64,000 bases of DNA, from NCBI RefSeq assembly GCF_008932245.1, contig NZ_CP034910.1, positions 1,302,001-1,366,000 on the forward strand, read 5' to 3'. The notes beneath the pieces were generated by a model that made no database searches, was not told the DNA's origin, and worked only from the letters and a program-made list of their open reading frames with translations. The position numbers and the translations under genes are program-made. This DNA comes from Sinorhizobium alkalisoli (GTDB lineage Bacteria > Pseudomonadota > Alphaproteobacteria > Rhizobiales > Rhizobiaceae). Below are positions 8,989-17,234 of this stretch, one piece after another; the stretch's first letter is position 1; every line of letters begins with the position of its first letter.

Positions 8989-9816
8989 ATGATCTACAAC
9001 ACAATACTGGTACACCTTGGCATCCATGACGGCGCAGCACGGCAGTTGAAGTTCGCCCGTGAGCTCGCCTCGCGCTTCGACGCGAATCTGATCGGCTTCG
9101 CCGCGGGCGATATCCATCCGATCACCGCACCGCCACCGGGCGTGATCTTGGACGACGAGTTCCTTCGCCTCGAGACAAGGGAGATCGAACGGCGGCTGGT
9201 GGCGCTCAAGGCTGAATTCGAGGCCGACAGTGAGCGGGAAGGCGGCGGCTCACTCCGCACCGTGGTGGGCGATCCGACCCGGGAACTGGCCATCGCCGCA
9301 CGGGCGGCGGATCTCGTCATTGCCGGGCTGGGCCTTGGAAGCGGCGAATGCGACGGCCGCGACGCCGTCGATCTCGGTGAGCTGGTTCACTCCGCCGGCC
9401 GGCCGGTTCTCATCCCGCGGGACGATCTCGAACCATTACGGGCCAACAGCGTCGTCGTCGCGTGGAAGGATGCCCGCGAGGCGAGACGCGCAGTCGTGGA
9501 TGCGATGCCATTCCTCGTCCATGCGCGCGAAGTCCTTGTTGCCACGATTGCCGACCGCGAGCAGGATCTGGCGATGGCCAGTGCCGGCGATGTTGTCCGA
9601 TACTTGGTCAACCACGGAGCGAGAGCCCGTGCGGATGTCTTCAGCCCCGGCGATCGCCAGGATGGCGAGGCCTTGGCGGACATTTCCAGGCAGAATGGGG
9701 CGGATCTCATCGTATCCGGAGCCTATGGACACACCAGGTTTCGCGAGTGGCTATTGGGAGGCGTGACCCGTTCGCTGCTCAAGGAAGGAACTCTGAATCG
9801 CCTCATGTCGGCTTGA
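8989..9816 (+). CDS. Universal stress protein, two Usp domains
   Basis: A 275-residue tandem Usp protein. The first domain begins MIYNTILVHLGIHDGAARQL; the second ends with GAYGHTRFREWLLGGVTRSLL, matching the G-x2-G-x9-G-(S/T) ATP-binding signature. The final part closely matches the Usp at 2889-3719. Start chosen at the ATG after a short purine-rich stretch, 60-70 bases from an FNR-type box. The APH-like kinase gene follows 33 bases later and is probably co-transcribed. Function beyond stress association is unknown. Confidence 0.9.
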   Translation: MIYNTILVHLGIHDGAARQLKFARELASRFDANLIGFAAGDIHPITAPPPGVILDDEFLRLETREIERRLVALKAEFEADSEREGGGSLRTVVGDPTRELAIAARAADLVIAGLGLGSGECDGRDAVDLGELVHSAGRPVLIPRDDLEPLRANSVVVAWKDAREARRAVVDAMPFLVHAREVLVATIADREQDLAMASAGDVVRYLVNHGARARADVFSPGDRQDGEALADISRQNGADLIVSGAYGHTRFREWLLGGVTRSLLKEGTLNRLMSA

Positions 9817-9848
9817 GATGCCGATGGCGGCGTGCCGAGCGTTGAGCC

Positions 9849-10877
9849 ATGGCAAGCAGGACTGGAGCGATGACGGCACTGGGTGCCAAAGTGCAATTCC
9901 TCGCCGACCCGGCGTCCTATTTCGACCCTCCGGGCAGGATCATGACGAAGGAAACCCATATGTCCTGGGTTTTCATCGCCGATCGCTGGGTGCTGAAGCT
10001 GAAAAAGCCAGTAAAGCGAGCCTATCTGGATTTCAGCACGATCGCAGCACGAGAATTCTATTGTAACGAGGAACTCCGGCTGAACCGGCGACTGGCCCGC
10101 GATACCTATCTTGCCGTCAGACCGCTTTACTGCAGCGAAGACGGCTATCTGACATTCAAGCCGGCCGAGCGGATTGCCGATTGGCTCGTCGAGATGCGGC
10201 GGCTACCGACCGACGAGATGCTGGACGCCCGCATTGGGGCGAGCCGGATTGCGCCCGACGAGATTGCCGGCATCGGTGACCGACTTGCCCGCTTCTATAG
10301 TGACAGCACGCCGGAGATCGCCGACGGCCCGGCGTATATCCGACATCTACTCGAAGAACATGAGATAAACCGGGAGACGCTCCTGCGCCCGGAATTCGAC
10401 CTGGCGACCGCCGGAATCGATGCATTGATCGGATGGGTCGGAGCGGGGCTCAGTGACATGCGCAGCCTGATAGAGGCGCGCATAGCGCAAGGTCGGATCG
10501 TAGAAGGGCATGGGGACCTCAGACCGGAGCATGTCTGCCTCATCGACCCACCCCAGGTCATCGACTGTCTCGAGTTCAATCGCGCTATGCGGATCATCGA
10601 TCCTTACGACGAGATGAGCTACCTGGGGCTCGAATGCGAGGTGCTGGGAGCCGCTTGGATCACGCCGCTGCTTCTGTCCGCGCTTGACAAAGTGCTGGGC
10701 GATCGGCCGGACGATCGCCTGATCGCCTTGTACGGCGGATTTCGTGCCTTGCTGAGGGCAAGGCTTTGCCTTGTTCACTTGCTGGAGCACCCGGTACGCG
10801 AAGCCGAGAAGTGGCGCCCATTGGCGCTCGCCTACCTCAATGCCGCCAGGCAACGCATGTCACTCGTCGTCGCCTAG
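9849..10877 (+). CDS. Aminoglycoside phosphotransferase-like kinase (COG2187 type)
   Basis: A 342-residue protein with a protein-kinase-like fold. Its catalytic loop is HGDLRPEHVCL (around residue 222) and the metal-binding segment is IDCLEFN, with an N-terminal VLKLKKPVKRAYLDFS strand-lysine region. This matches the APH-like domain that in some bacteria is fused to an AAA/P-loop kinase; here it stands alone. Substrate unknown; antibiotic resistance is not implied. It follows usp by 33 bases and overlaps the end of prs by 18 bases (convergent). The ATG at 9870 is an alternative start. Confidence 0.78.
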   Translation: MASRTGAMTALGAKVQFLADPASYFDPPGRIMTKETHMSWVFIADRWVLKLKKPVKRAYLDFSTIAAREFYCNEELRLNRRLARDTYLAVRPLYCSEDGYLTFKPAERIADWLVEMRRLPTDEMLDARIGASRIAPDEIAGIGDRLARFYSDSTPEIADGPAYIRHLLEEHEINRETLLRPEFDLATAGIDALIGWVGAGLSDMRSLIEARIAQGRIVEGHGDLRPEHVCLIDPPQVIDCLEFNRAMRIIDPYDEMSYLGLECEVLGAAWITPLLLSALDKVLGDRPDDRLIALYGGFRALLRARLCLVHLLEHPVREAEKWRPLALAYLNAARQRMSLVVA

Positions 10878-11837
10878 GAGTGCGGCAATCGATCCGCCGT
10901 CGGCGAGCCGGCGGATGGCCTCGGCAAAAAGCGGAGCGCTCGGGATTACCTCGACAGAGGAGTGAAGGAGGTCCCTCTCAAGCGGGAAGGGAGCCACGGA
11001 ATCGGTCACGATGGTTCGTTCGATTGCGGGATGCGCCAGCGCCGCTTCGGCGCCCTTGCCGAAGAGCCCGTGCGTCACAACCGCGTAAACGGCCTTGGCA
11101 CCCCGCTGCCGACACGCTTCAGCAGCCCTCAACATCGTTCCGCCGGTGCTGATCATATCATCCACGATGAAGACGGTCGCGTTCTCGACCTCTCCGGCAA
11201 AGAGTTCGCCGGAAACAATGCCTCGGCTGCGCCGTTTTTCAAGCAGGCCGAACAGCGCGGCTTTTCCGGAGACGCGCTCGTACGCGTCCTTCAGCAGTTG
11301 CGCGCGCTTAACGCCGCCGCTGTCTGGAGAGAAAATCGCAACCGGCCCATCGGAAGTCTTTTGCGCAATGCGTGACGCGAACACGCCCTTGGCGCTCAGA
11401 TGTATGGTGCGGGAGCGGAAAGCGTTTTGAAAGGCCACGACATTGTGCACGTCGAATGCCACTAACTGATCGGTGCCGACGGCCTCGAAGAGCTCGGCCA
11501 CATAGCGCGTGGTCACGGGATCACGCGCCTTGGTTTGCCGGTCCTTGCGCGCATAGGCAAGGTAGGGAACGACAGCGGTAACCCGCGAGGCGCCGTTTTC
11601 GCGACAGGCGGCAATGAAGAAAAGCAGCTTCAGGAGCTTGTCATTGGCCGAACCATCCCTGTTGCCGTTGAGCGCATGGATGATGAAGACATCTTCGCCC
11701 CGCACGCTGACGAGCGGACGCGCCTTGTGTTCGCCATCCTCGAAATCGCGTTCTTCGTGCGCAGCGAGGGCAACCCCGGCGTTCGCGGCGATTTCCTGTC
11801 CGAGAGGTCTCGTTCCGTTCAGTGCAAAGATGCGCAT
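10860..11837 (-). CDS. prs: Ribose-phosphate pyrophosphokinase (PRPP synthetase), additional copy
   Basis: The frame extends to 11864, but MRIFALNGTRPLGQ at 11837 fits the family start (325 residues; usual length about 315). Recognisable parts are VVPYLAYARKDRQTK (ATP-binding flexible region), AFDVHN, SPDSGGVKRA and the PRPP loop VFIVDDMISTGGTMLRAA. It makes PRPP from ribose 5-phosphate and ATP for nucleotide, His and NAD synthesis. It diverges enough from housekeeping Prs that it is probably a second copy. A single FNR-type box is shared with the divergent CBS gene. No good ribosome site precedes the ATG, which would sit almost exactly at the predicted transcription start. Confidence 0.85.
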   Translation of the reverse strand: MRIFALNGTRPLGQEIAANAGVALAAHEERDFEDGEHKARPLVSVRGEDVFIIHALNGNRDGSANDKLLKLLFFIAACRENGASRVTAVVPYLAYARKDRQTKARDPVTTRYVAELFEAVGTDQLVAFDVHNVVAFQNAFRSRTIHLSAKGVFASRIAQKTSDGPVAIFSPDSGGVKRAQLLKDAYERVSGKAALFGLLEKRRSRGIVSGELFAGEVENATVFIVDDMISTGGTMLRAAEACRQRGAKAVYAVVTHGLFGKGAEAALAHPAIERTIVTDSVAPFPLERDLLHSSVEVIPSAPLFAEAIRRLADGGSIAALLGDDE

Positions 11838-11872
11838 GGGCAACACCATGAAACAAAGGCCCAATGCGTTCC

Positions 11873-11886
11873 TTGACCGTGGTCAA
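11873..11886. promoter_or_regulatory. FNR/FixK-type box shared by prs and the CBS-BON gene
   Basis: TTGACCGTGGTCAA is a perfect dyad. Its centre is 68 bp before the CBS-BON ATG (11947) and 42 bp before the prs ATG (11837). It is the only such site in this divergent region. Confidence 0.78.
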
Positions 11887-11946
11887 AGGCGCGTGGGCAC
11901 AGTCGAATCCCGCGAAACGTCGATCTGGTGCGGGAGTTGCAAAATC

Positions 11947-12606
11947 ATGCAGGCAAAGGATTTCATGACCCGAGGCGTTATCAGTATAAGCCCCGAGCAC
12001 AGCGTTAGCCATGCCGCGCGCCTTATGCTCGAAAACCACATTAGCGGTCTGCTCGTCCGAGACGATGAAGGCCAGCTACTTGGCGTATTGTCGGAGGGTG
12101 ACCTCCTGCGGCGCGCCGAACTGGGGCCGGCGGCGTGGAAGAGTTCGACGGAAAAACAGCATGCCTCGGCAGAGCGTTTCATCAAGAGCCACAGCTGGCA
12201 GGTCGGTGATGTCATGACGCGGAAACTCGTTACGGTCGACGGCGACACGCCGCTTGACCGCGTCGCTGCCATCATGGCGGCCAATCAAGTCAACCGTGTC
12301 CCTGTAATGCAGGGCGACGAAATCCTCGGCATCGTCACCCGCAGCGACATCCTGAGGGCGGTGGCCACATCCGTTCCGGATGTGGCGGCGACCGGGGACC
12401 AGGCGAAGCGGCGCGCGGTGTTCACGCGGCTGACGAGTGATCTCGGACTTGATCGCGAGAGCATAGACGTCACCGTCGACGATGGTATCGTCTGCCTATG
12501 GGGCGAGGTCGAGAGCGAGGCAAAGCGCGAGGCGGCCCGGGTCGTGGCCGAGAAGATCGGCGGGGTCGGTTGCGTCAAGAACAGGCTTCGCGTTGTTTCG
12601 AGTTGA
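11947..12606 (+). CDS. CBS-pair and BON domain protein
   Basis: The open frame reaches back to 11614, but the domain begins at ATG 11947 (MQAKDFMTRGVISI), giving 219 residues. Two CBS motifs cover about residues 1-60 (MTRGVISISPEHSVSHAARL, HISGLLVRDDEGQLLGVLSE) and 85-140 (VMTRKLVTVDGDTPLDRVAA, VNRVPVMQGDEILGIVTRSD). A BON domain (about 155-219) ends VAEKIGGVGCVKNRLRVV. CBS pairs sense adenosine nucleotides; BON domains bind membranes or phospholipid. The protein may act as an energy-status sensor. It is followed 9 bases later by the pfkB gene, so they are one transcription unit under the FNR-type box. Confidence 0.88.
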   Translation: MQAKDFMTRGVISISPEHSVSHAARLMLENHISGLLVRDDEGQLLGVLSEGDLLRRAELGPAAWKSSTEKQHASAERFIKSHSWQVGDVMTRKLVTVDGDTPLDRVAAIMAANQVNRVPVMQGDEILGIVTRSDILRAVATSVPDVAATGDQAKRRAVFTRLTSDLGLDRESIDVTVDDGIVCLWGEVESEAKREAARVVAEKIGGVGCVKNRLRVVSS

Positions 12607-12615
12607 GGACATTCG

Positions 12616-13560
12616 ATGACGGAACCCAGACCGAAGTCTGCACTGGCGATCGCACTGAACCCCACCATCGACGTCTCGAGCGAGGTCGACCGCGTGCAGC
12701 CGACCCGCAAGATGCGGACGCGTAACGAGCGCCGCCAGGCCGGCGGTGGCGGCGTGAACGTGGCGCGAGTCATTGCCGAACTCGGCGGGCGGCCCGAACT
12801 CCTGATCCTAACCGGTGGCGCAACGGGTGCAATGCTCGAGGATTGGCTGAGGAAACTGCCGATCGATCTGCACGTCGTGCCGATCACCGAATCCACGAGA
12901 ATTGCCTTTATGGTGCAAGAGAAGGAGAGCGGCTTCGAGTATCGCTTTGTTCCCGAAGGGCCGGAAGTATCGAAGGAGAACCTTGCGAATGCCTTGGAGA
13001 TCGTCAAGCGCTTCAACGGCGACTTCGTCGTGGCGAGCGGCAGCCTGCCTCGGGGGGCGCCGGAAGACACCTACGCGCGGATGGCCGAAGCGGCGGCTGC
13101 GAACGGCGCCAAGGTTCTGTTGGATTGTCCGGGATCGACCTTGCGGGAGACCTTGGGCAGGGCTCCCATTCTGCTGGTGAAGCCGAGCATCGGCGAGTTG
13201 GAGACGCTGGTCGGCCGCCGTCTCAACGAACACGGCGTCGGCGAAGCGGCGGCGACGCTGGTCAAGAATGGCGCCGCCGAATATGTCGCGGTCACCATGG
13301 GTCGCGAGGGTGCCTGGCTGGCCGGTCCGAATGGAATCCTGCGCGTACCCTCGAAACATGTCGTCGTCCAATCCGCCGTCGGGGCCGGCGACAGCTTCGT
13401 CGGGGCGGTGGTCTGGTTCCTGATGCAGGGCAAACCGATGGAAGATGCGTTCCGCTTGGGGGTGGCCGCGGGTGCGGCCGCTGCGATGACGCCCGGCACC
13501 GAGCTTTGCAGGCGCGACGATGTGTTCGCCATCTACGAAGCCGAGGCAGGGCGTTCTTGA
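12616..13560 (+). CDS. PfkB-family sugar kinase, probable (1-)phosphofructokinase
   Basis: A 314-residue ribokinase-fold enzyme. It opens ALAIALNPTIDVSSEVDRV, has the substrate motif RRQAGGGGVNVARVIAELGG (about residues 40-59) and the PfkB signature VGAGDSFVGAVVW (about 256-268) with the catalytic Asp. The NPTID start is characteristic of the FruK/LacC/PfkB phosphofructokinase branch. It would phosphorylate fructose 6-phosphate or 1-phosphate; without a PTS gene nearby the 6-phosphofructokinase II role is more likely. In operon with the CBS-BON gene. Confidence 0.85.
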   Translation: MTEPRPKSALAIALNPTIDVSSEVDRVQPTRKMRTRNERRQAGGGGVNVARVIAELGGRPELLILTGGATGAMLEDWLRKLPIDLHVVPITESTRIAFMVQEKESGFEYRFVPEGPEVSKENLANALEIVKRFNGDFVVASGSLPRGAPEDTYARMAEAAAANGAKVLLDCPGSTLRETLGRAPILLVKPSIGELETLVGRRLNEHGVGEAAATLVKNGAAEYVAVTMGREGAWLAGPNGILRVPSKHVVVQSAVGAGDSFVGAVVWFLMQGKPMEDAFRLGVAAGAAAAMTPGTELCRRDDVFAIYEAEAGRS

Positions 13561-13615
13561 TCGCCTGCGATCCGAAGACGAACGGTCGTCTGTACCGTCC
13601 GCGGGGTCATTCCTC

Positions 13616-15946
13616 TCAACCGTCCTCGAGCATCCGATAGATTTCCTGCTCCTGGGCGAAATGCAGCCGCGTGATCGCTTCGAGGCCGTGGAGCAGTCGC
13701 TGGATTTCGTAGCGTTGCGCGGGACTTGGCCCATCCTCGCCGACTGCCTTGCGAAGCGAAGCGAGGCTGTGTACCCGCCGCCGCATCTCCATATGCGTCC
13801 GACTCATGCCCGCAAGCGCGTCCGGCGTGTCCGTGCTACCACGCAGTTTCGGATAAAGTTCTTCATCGTCCTGCCGCTCGTGCTGAAGGAGACGTTGCCT
13901 GAGCAACACGTCCAGATCCGCAAGCTGCCGGCGGAATTCAGGTCCCGGCAAGTGCCCGACGCGTTCGGCCGTGTGGCGGATTTCGTCCACGACGTCGATC
14001 AAGTCACGATGCTCCTCTTCCAAGCGCAGGAGCTCCGCATGCGGCAGTCGCGGTCGCTTTCTCCAGCCCTGCACCGGCCCTGCAAGGGCGCGCAATGCAT
14101 TGAGGATCGCCACCACGTCGATGAGTTCCTGCAAGAGTGCGCCTTGGACCGGGGCCAGGTAGCCGAGTGCCGCGGCGATCATGCCGGCAATGGACAGGCC
14201 CATGCCGGCATAGACGCTCTGAAGGGCGATGCGGTGCGAACGCCGGGCGATCCGGATCGCGCTGACGAGGCGGTCGAGCCTGTCCACGAGAATGACGACG
14301 TCGGCCGCTTCGGAGGACGCGGCGGCGCCGCGCGCACTCATCGCCACCCCGATATCGGCGGCGGCGAGCGCCGGCGCGTCGTTCACGCCGTCGCCCACCA
14401 TCATGACTGGTCTCCCCGCGGCCTTTTCCGCCTCAACGATCCGGGTCTTGTCCTCCGGGGTCAATTCGGCCATCACACTGTCGACGTGGAGGAAGGATGC
14501 GAGGATCTCGGCCATTTCCGCACGATCGCCGGTAGCGAGCACGATACGCCGGGCCCCAGCCTCGCGTAAATGCCGGAGTACCGAGCCCGCCTCGGGCCTG
14601 ACCTCGTCCGCCAACAGGAACGCGCCTGCCAAGGACCTGTCCACGGCGACGAGGACGGCGACGAAACCGTCTCTTGCGATCCATTCTCGGATCTCTCGAG
14701 AAAAGCCACTCGCCTCGACTCGCGCGCTCACGAAGTCCCACCCTCCGACGGCAATCTCGTGACCTTCTACGCAGCCGGTCACTCCGGCTCCCGCCGTCTC
14801 GCGGGAAGCGGAGGGTGTGGAAAGTTCAAGTCCGCGTTCGCGCGCCGCCGCGACGAGCGCCCGGGCGATGACATGGTGGGAACCCTGGTCCAGCGATGCT
14901 GCAAGGCGCAGCACCTCGATCGGGTCGAGGTCGCCGCGGCATCTCGCATCGATCAGCCCGGCCCGGCCGTCGGTGATCGTGCCCGTCTTGTCCAGAAGCA
15001 CCGTTTTCGTGTTGGCCAGCATCTCCAGGGCGCCGCCACCTTTGACGAGCACGCCTTTGCCGGCGCAGCGCGACACGCCCGAGATGATTGCCACCGGCAC
15101 GGCAAGGATCAACGGACAGGGCGTGGCGACAACGAGGACGGCGAGCGCCCGGATCGCCTCCCCGGATACGGCCCAGGCCCCGCCGGCAAGCAGTAGCGTG
15201 ATGGCCAGAAAAACGAGTGCGTAGCGGTCCGCGAGACGCGCCATCGGTGCCTTGGCGGCCCTTGCCGCCTCGACCAGTCTTGCAATCGCGGCGTAGGTGC
15301 TCTCGGCTGCCGTGTGCGATGCAGTCATTTGGAAGGCATCGCCGGCATTCGTCGTGCCGCTCAGCACCGGTTCGCCGGACCGCCGGCGGACTGGCAGGGC
15401 CTCTCCGGTCAGAGCCGACTCGTCGATGACGGCGACATTGCCGTCCTCCACATTTCCGTCCACCGCCACGACTTCTCCTGCACGCACCAGGATGCAATTG
15501 CCGGCCGCCAGCGCTCCGACGGGTACCTCCTCCCATTGCCCTTCCGCAAAGCGCATGGCGGTGCGCGGCGCCCGATCAAGCAGCGCCGTCAGCTCGCGCC
15601 GCGCCCGCCGCTGCGCAAACTCCTCCAATGCCTGCCCGCCCGTGAACATCAGCGCGACGATGCTGCCGGTCAGGTATTCTCCAAGGAGAAGCGCGCCCGC
15701 CATCGCGAGTGCGGCGATGATGTCGAGCCCGAATTCCCTTTTGCCGAGGCTGATCGCGATCTCGGTGATGAGGCTCGCCAGCACAACTGCGGTGCCCGCA
15801 GCCCAAGCGGCTGTGCTGATCTCGGGCCGGCCGGCGAACCAGGCGGCGCCGCCCGTCAGCAGCGCCGAAGCAATCAGCGCGAGGAGAAGGCGCCTGCCCA
15901 ATTCCTCTCCCTGCGAAATCAGTTTGGAAAAGCGGTTCGGCCTCAA
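13616..15946 (-). CDS. P1B-type metal-transporting ATPase with C-terminal hemerythrin domain
   Basis: The frame is open to 16048, but TTG 15946 has AAAGGAG immediately upstream and is preferred (776 residues). Core P-type motifs are present: actuator TGEALPV, phosphorylation site DKTGTI, and MVGDGVNDAPALAAADIGVA. The transmembrane metal motif is TPCP (ATPCPLILAVPVAI) and helix 8 has QELIDVVAILNALR. No N-terminal CxxC metal domain is seen. The last roughly 140 residues form a hemerythrin-like domain (EEEHRDLIDVV, QHERQDDEELYP, HMEMRR, HFAQEQEIY) with the expected His/Glu ligands. TPCP plus hemerythrin is the P1B-5 pattern (for example S. meliloti Nia, linked to Ni/Fe in nodules). Probable inner-membrane metal exporter. 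Confidence 0.9.
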   Translation of the reverse strand: MRPNRFSKLISQGEELGRRLLLALIASALLTGGAAWFAGRPEISTAAWAAGTAVVLASLITEIAISLGKREFGLDIIAALAMAGALLLGEYLTGSIVALMFTGGQALEEFAQRRARRELTALLDRAPRTAMRFAEGQWEEVPVGALAAGNCILVRAGEVVAVDGNVEDGNVAVIDESALTGEALPVRRRSGEPVLSGTTNAGDAFQMTASHTAAESTYAAIARLVEAARAAKAPMARLADRYALVFLAITLLLAGGAWAVSGEAIRALAVLVVATPCPLILAVPVAIISGVSRCAGKGVLVKGGGALEMLANTKTVLLDKTGTITDGRAGLIDARCRGDLDPIEVLRLAASLDQGSHHVIARALVAAARERGLELSTPSASRETAGAGVTGCVEGHEIAVGGWDFVSARVEASGFSREIREWIARDGFVAVLVAVDRSLAGAFLLADEVRPEAGSVLRHLREAGARRIVLATGDRAEMAEILASFLHVDSVMAELTPEDKTRIVEAEKAAGRPVMMVGDGVNDAPALAAADIGVAMSARGAAASSEAADVVILVDRLDRLVSAIRIARRSHRIALQSVYAGMGLSIAGMIAAALGYLAPVQGALLQELIDVVAILNALRALAGPVQGWRKRPRLPHAELLRLEEEHRDLIDVVDEIRHTAERVGHLPGPEFRRQLADLDVLLRQRLLQHERQDDEELYPKLRGSTDTPDALAGMSRTHMEMRRRVHSLASLRKAVGEDGPSPAQRYEIQRLLHGLEAITRLHFAQEQEIYRMLEDG

Positions 15947-16109
15947 GTTTTCTCCTTTGCAGGGGACAAGAATATGCGAGGTGCCTTGACCCTGCGCAAG
16001 TCGCCTGCAAGCGCGCTTTTTAGGCCGCCATCTCGAGTAATCGCTCAAATTGTCGTGAGCCAGGCGCCCACCGCATGGCTGTGCTGCGCTTTGGCTCTAG
16101 GTCGTGGGC

Positions 16110-17117
16110 ATGATCAGGTTCTTGGCCGTTATTCTATCGCTTCTGGTCTGCCTTTCGCCAGTGATCGCGCGGCAGACCTCCGCTGTGCCGGGTCTTCTCA
16201 AGAGCCTCGCAGGCCGGGACGATCTCAAGTCCCTGAAGGCGATCATCGTCGCCCAGGACGGCGAAGTGGTCGCGGAAGAGGGCTATCGCGGCCATCGGCC
16301 ATCGGAATCGACCAATATCAAGTCAGCGTCGAAATCGATCGTCTCGGCTCTCGTCGGCATTGCTATCGACAAAGGTCTTCTTACGGGACCCGAGCAGAAG
16401 ATCGCCCCCATTCTCAACTCGGACCTGCCTTCCCCGGCCGACCCGCGCATCGGCGACATCACGATCGGCAACCTGTTGTCGATGCAGGCGGGATTGGGCC
16501 GACTGTCCGGCCCGAACTACGGGCGCTGGGTTTCAAGCCGCAATTGGGTTCGTTTCGCACTTGCGCAGCCGTTCGACGCGGAGCCGGGAGGGAGGATGCT
16601 CTATTCGACGGCGTCGACGCATCTCCTGTCAGCGATCCTGACGAAAGTTGGCGGCAAGTCGACCCTGGCCCTTGCGCGCGAATGGCTGGGTCCGGTCGAT
16701 GGGTTTCGCATCGACGCCTGGTCGCGCGATCCGCAGGGGATCTATCTCGGCGGAAACGAGATGGCCATGACCGCCCGCTCTCTGCTCGCCTTCGGCGAGC
16801 TCTACCGCAATCGCGGCCGGACGGAGGATGGGCGCCAAGTCATCCCGGACAATTGGATCGATCTCTCCTGGCAGGCACACACGAATTCGCGATTTTCCGG
16901 CGACGCCTATGGCTACGGCTGGTTCACCCGGCAGATCGGCGGCGAAGACGTGCATTTCGCCTGGGGTTACGGCGGCCAGATGCTCTATATCGTGCCGGAC
17001 TTGAAGCTGACCGTCGTGATGACCTCCGAACAGGATGGGCCTTCCGCCCGTACCGGCTATCGAGACGCACTGCACGGCGTCCTCGCCGACATCATCGACA
17101 CGCTGGAGGCCGACTGA
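16110..17117 (+). CDS. Serine hydrolase of the class C beta-lactamase family, exported
   Basis: Start set at ATG 16110 (MIRFLAVILSLLVCLSPVIA), giving a 335-residue protein with a clear signal peptide. The nucleophile motif SxxK appears as SASK in IKSASKSIVSALVG (about residue 75); the YxN-like element is in the GPNYGRW/STASTHL region, and HFAWGYGGQM supplies the third box. Members hydrolyse or transfer peptides or esters in the periplasm; beta-lactamase activity cannot be assumed. It stands alone, with the peroxiredoxin gene converging downstream. Confidence 0.85.
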   Translation: MIRFLAVILSLLVCLSPVIARQTSAVPGLLKSLAGRDDLKSLKAIIVAQDGEVVAEEGYRGHRPSESTNIKSASKSIVSALVGIAIDKGLLTGPEQKIAPILNSDLPSPADPRIGDITIGNLLSMQAGLGRLSGPNYGRWVSSRNWVRFALAQPFDAEPGGRMLYSTASTHLLSAILTKVGGKSTLALAREWLGPVDGFRIDAWSRDPQGIYLGGNEMAMTARSLLAFGELYRNRGRTEDGRQVIPDNWIDLSWQAHTNSRFSGDAYGYGWFTRQIGGEDVHFAWGYGGQMLYIVPDLKLTVVMTSEQDGPSARTGYRDALHGVLADIIDTLEAD

Positions 17118-17163
17118 TGAAATCCTCCGCGCTCGTGCATCCGCAGGAACGTACCGCGCGGCT

Positions 17164-17200
17164 CAAAAAAGACCGCCACGAAACCCGTGGTTTCGCGGCG
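17164..17200 (-). terminator. Rho-independent terminator of the peroxiredoxin gene
   Basis: On the minus strand CGCCGCGAAACC and GGTTTCGTGGCG pair over 12 bp (one G-U) around a 3-base loop, followed by TCTTTTTTGAG (A-run at 17165-17170 on the plus strand). It lies 35 bases after the peroxiredoxin stop. Confidence 0.85.
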
Positions 17201-17234
17201 AATGATGGTATCTATCCCCGGTTGGCCGGCGGTC

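Noticed and set aside
12285-13070. Minus-strand frame across the CBS-BON and pfkB genes
   Set aside because: Ser/Arg-rich shadow of two well-supported genes.
15986-15999. FNR-type box before the P-type ATPase
   Set aside because: TTGACCCTGCGCAA keeps only one good half-site and would put transcription start almost at the start codon; not listed as a feature.
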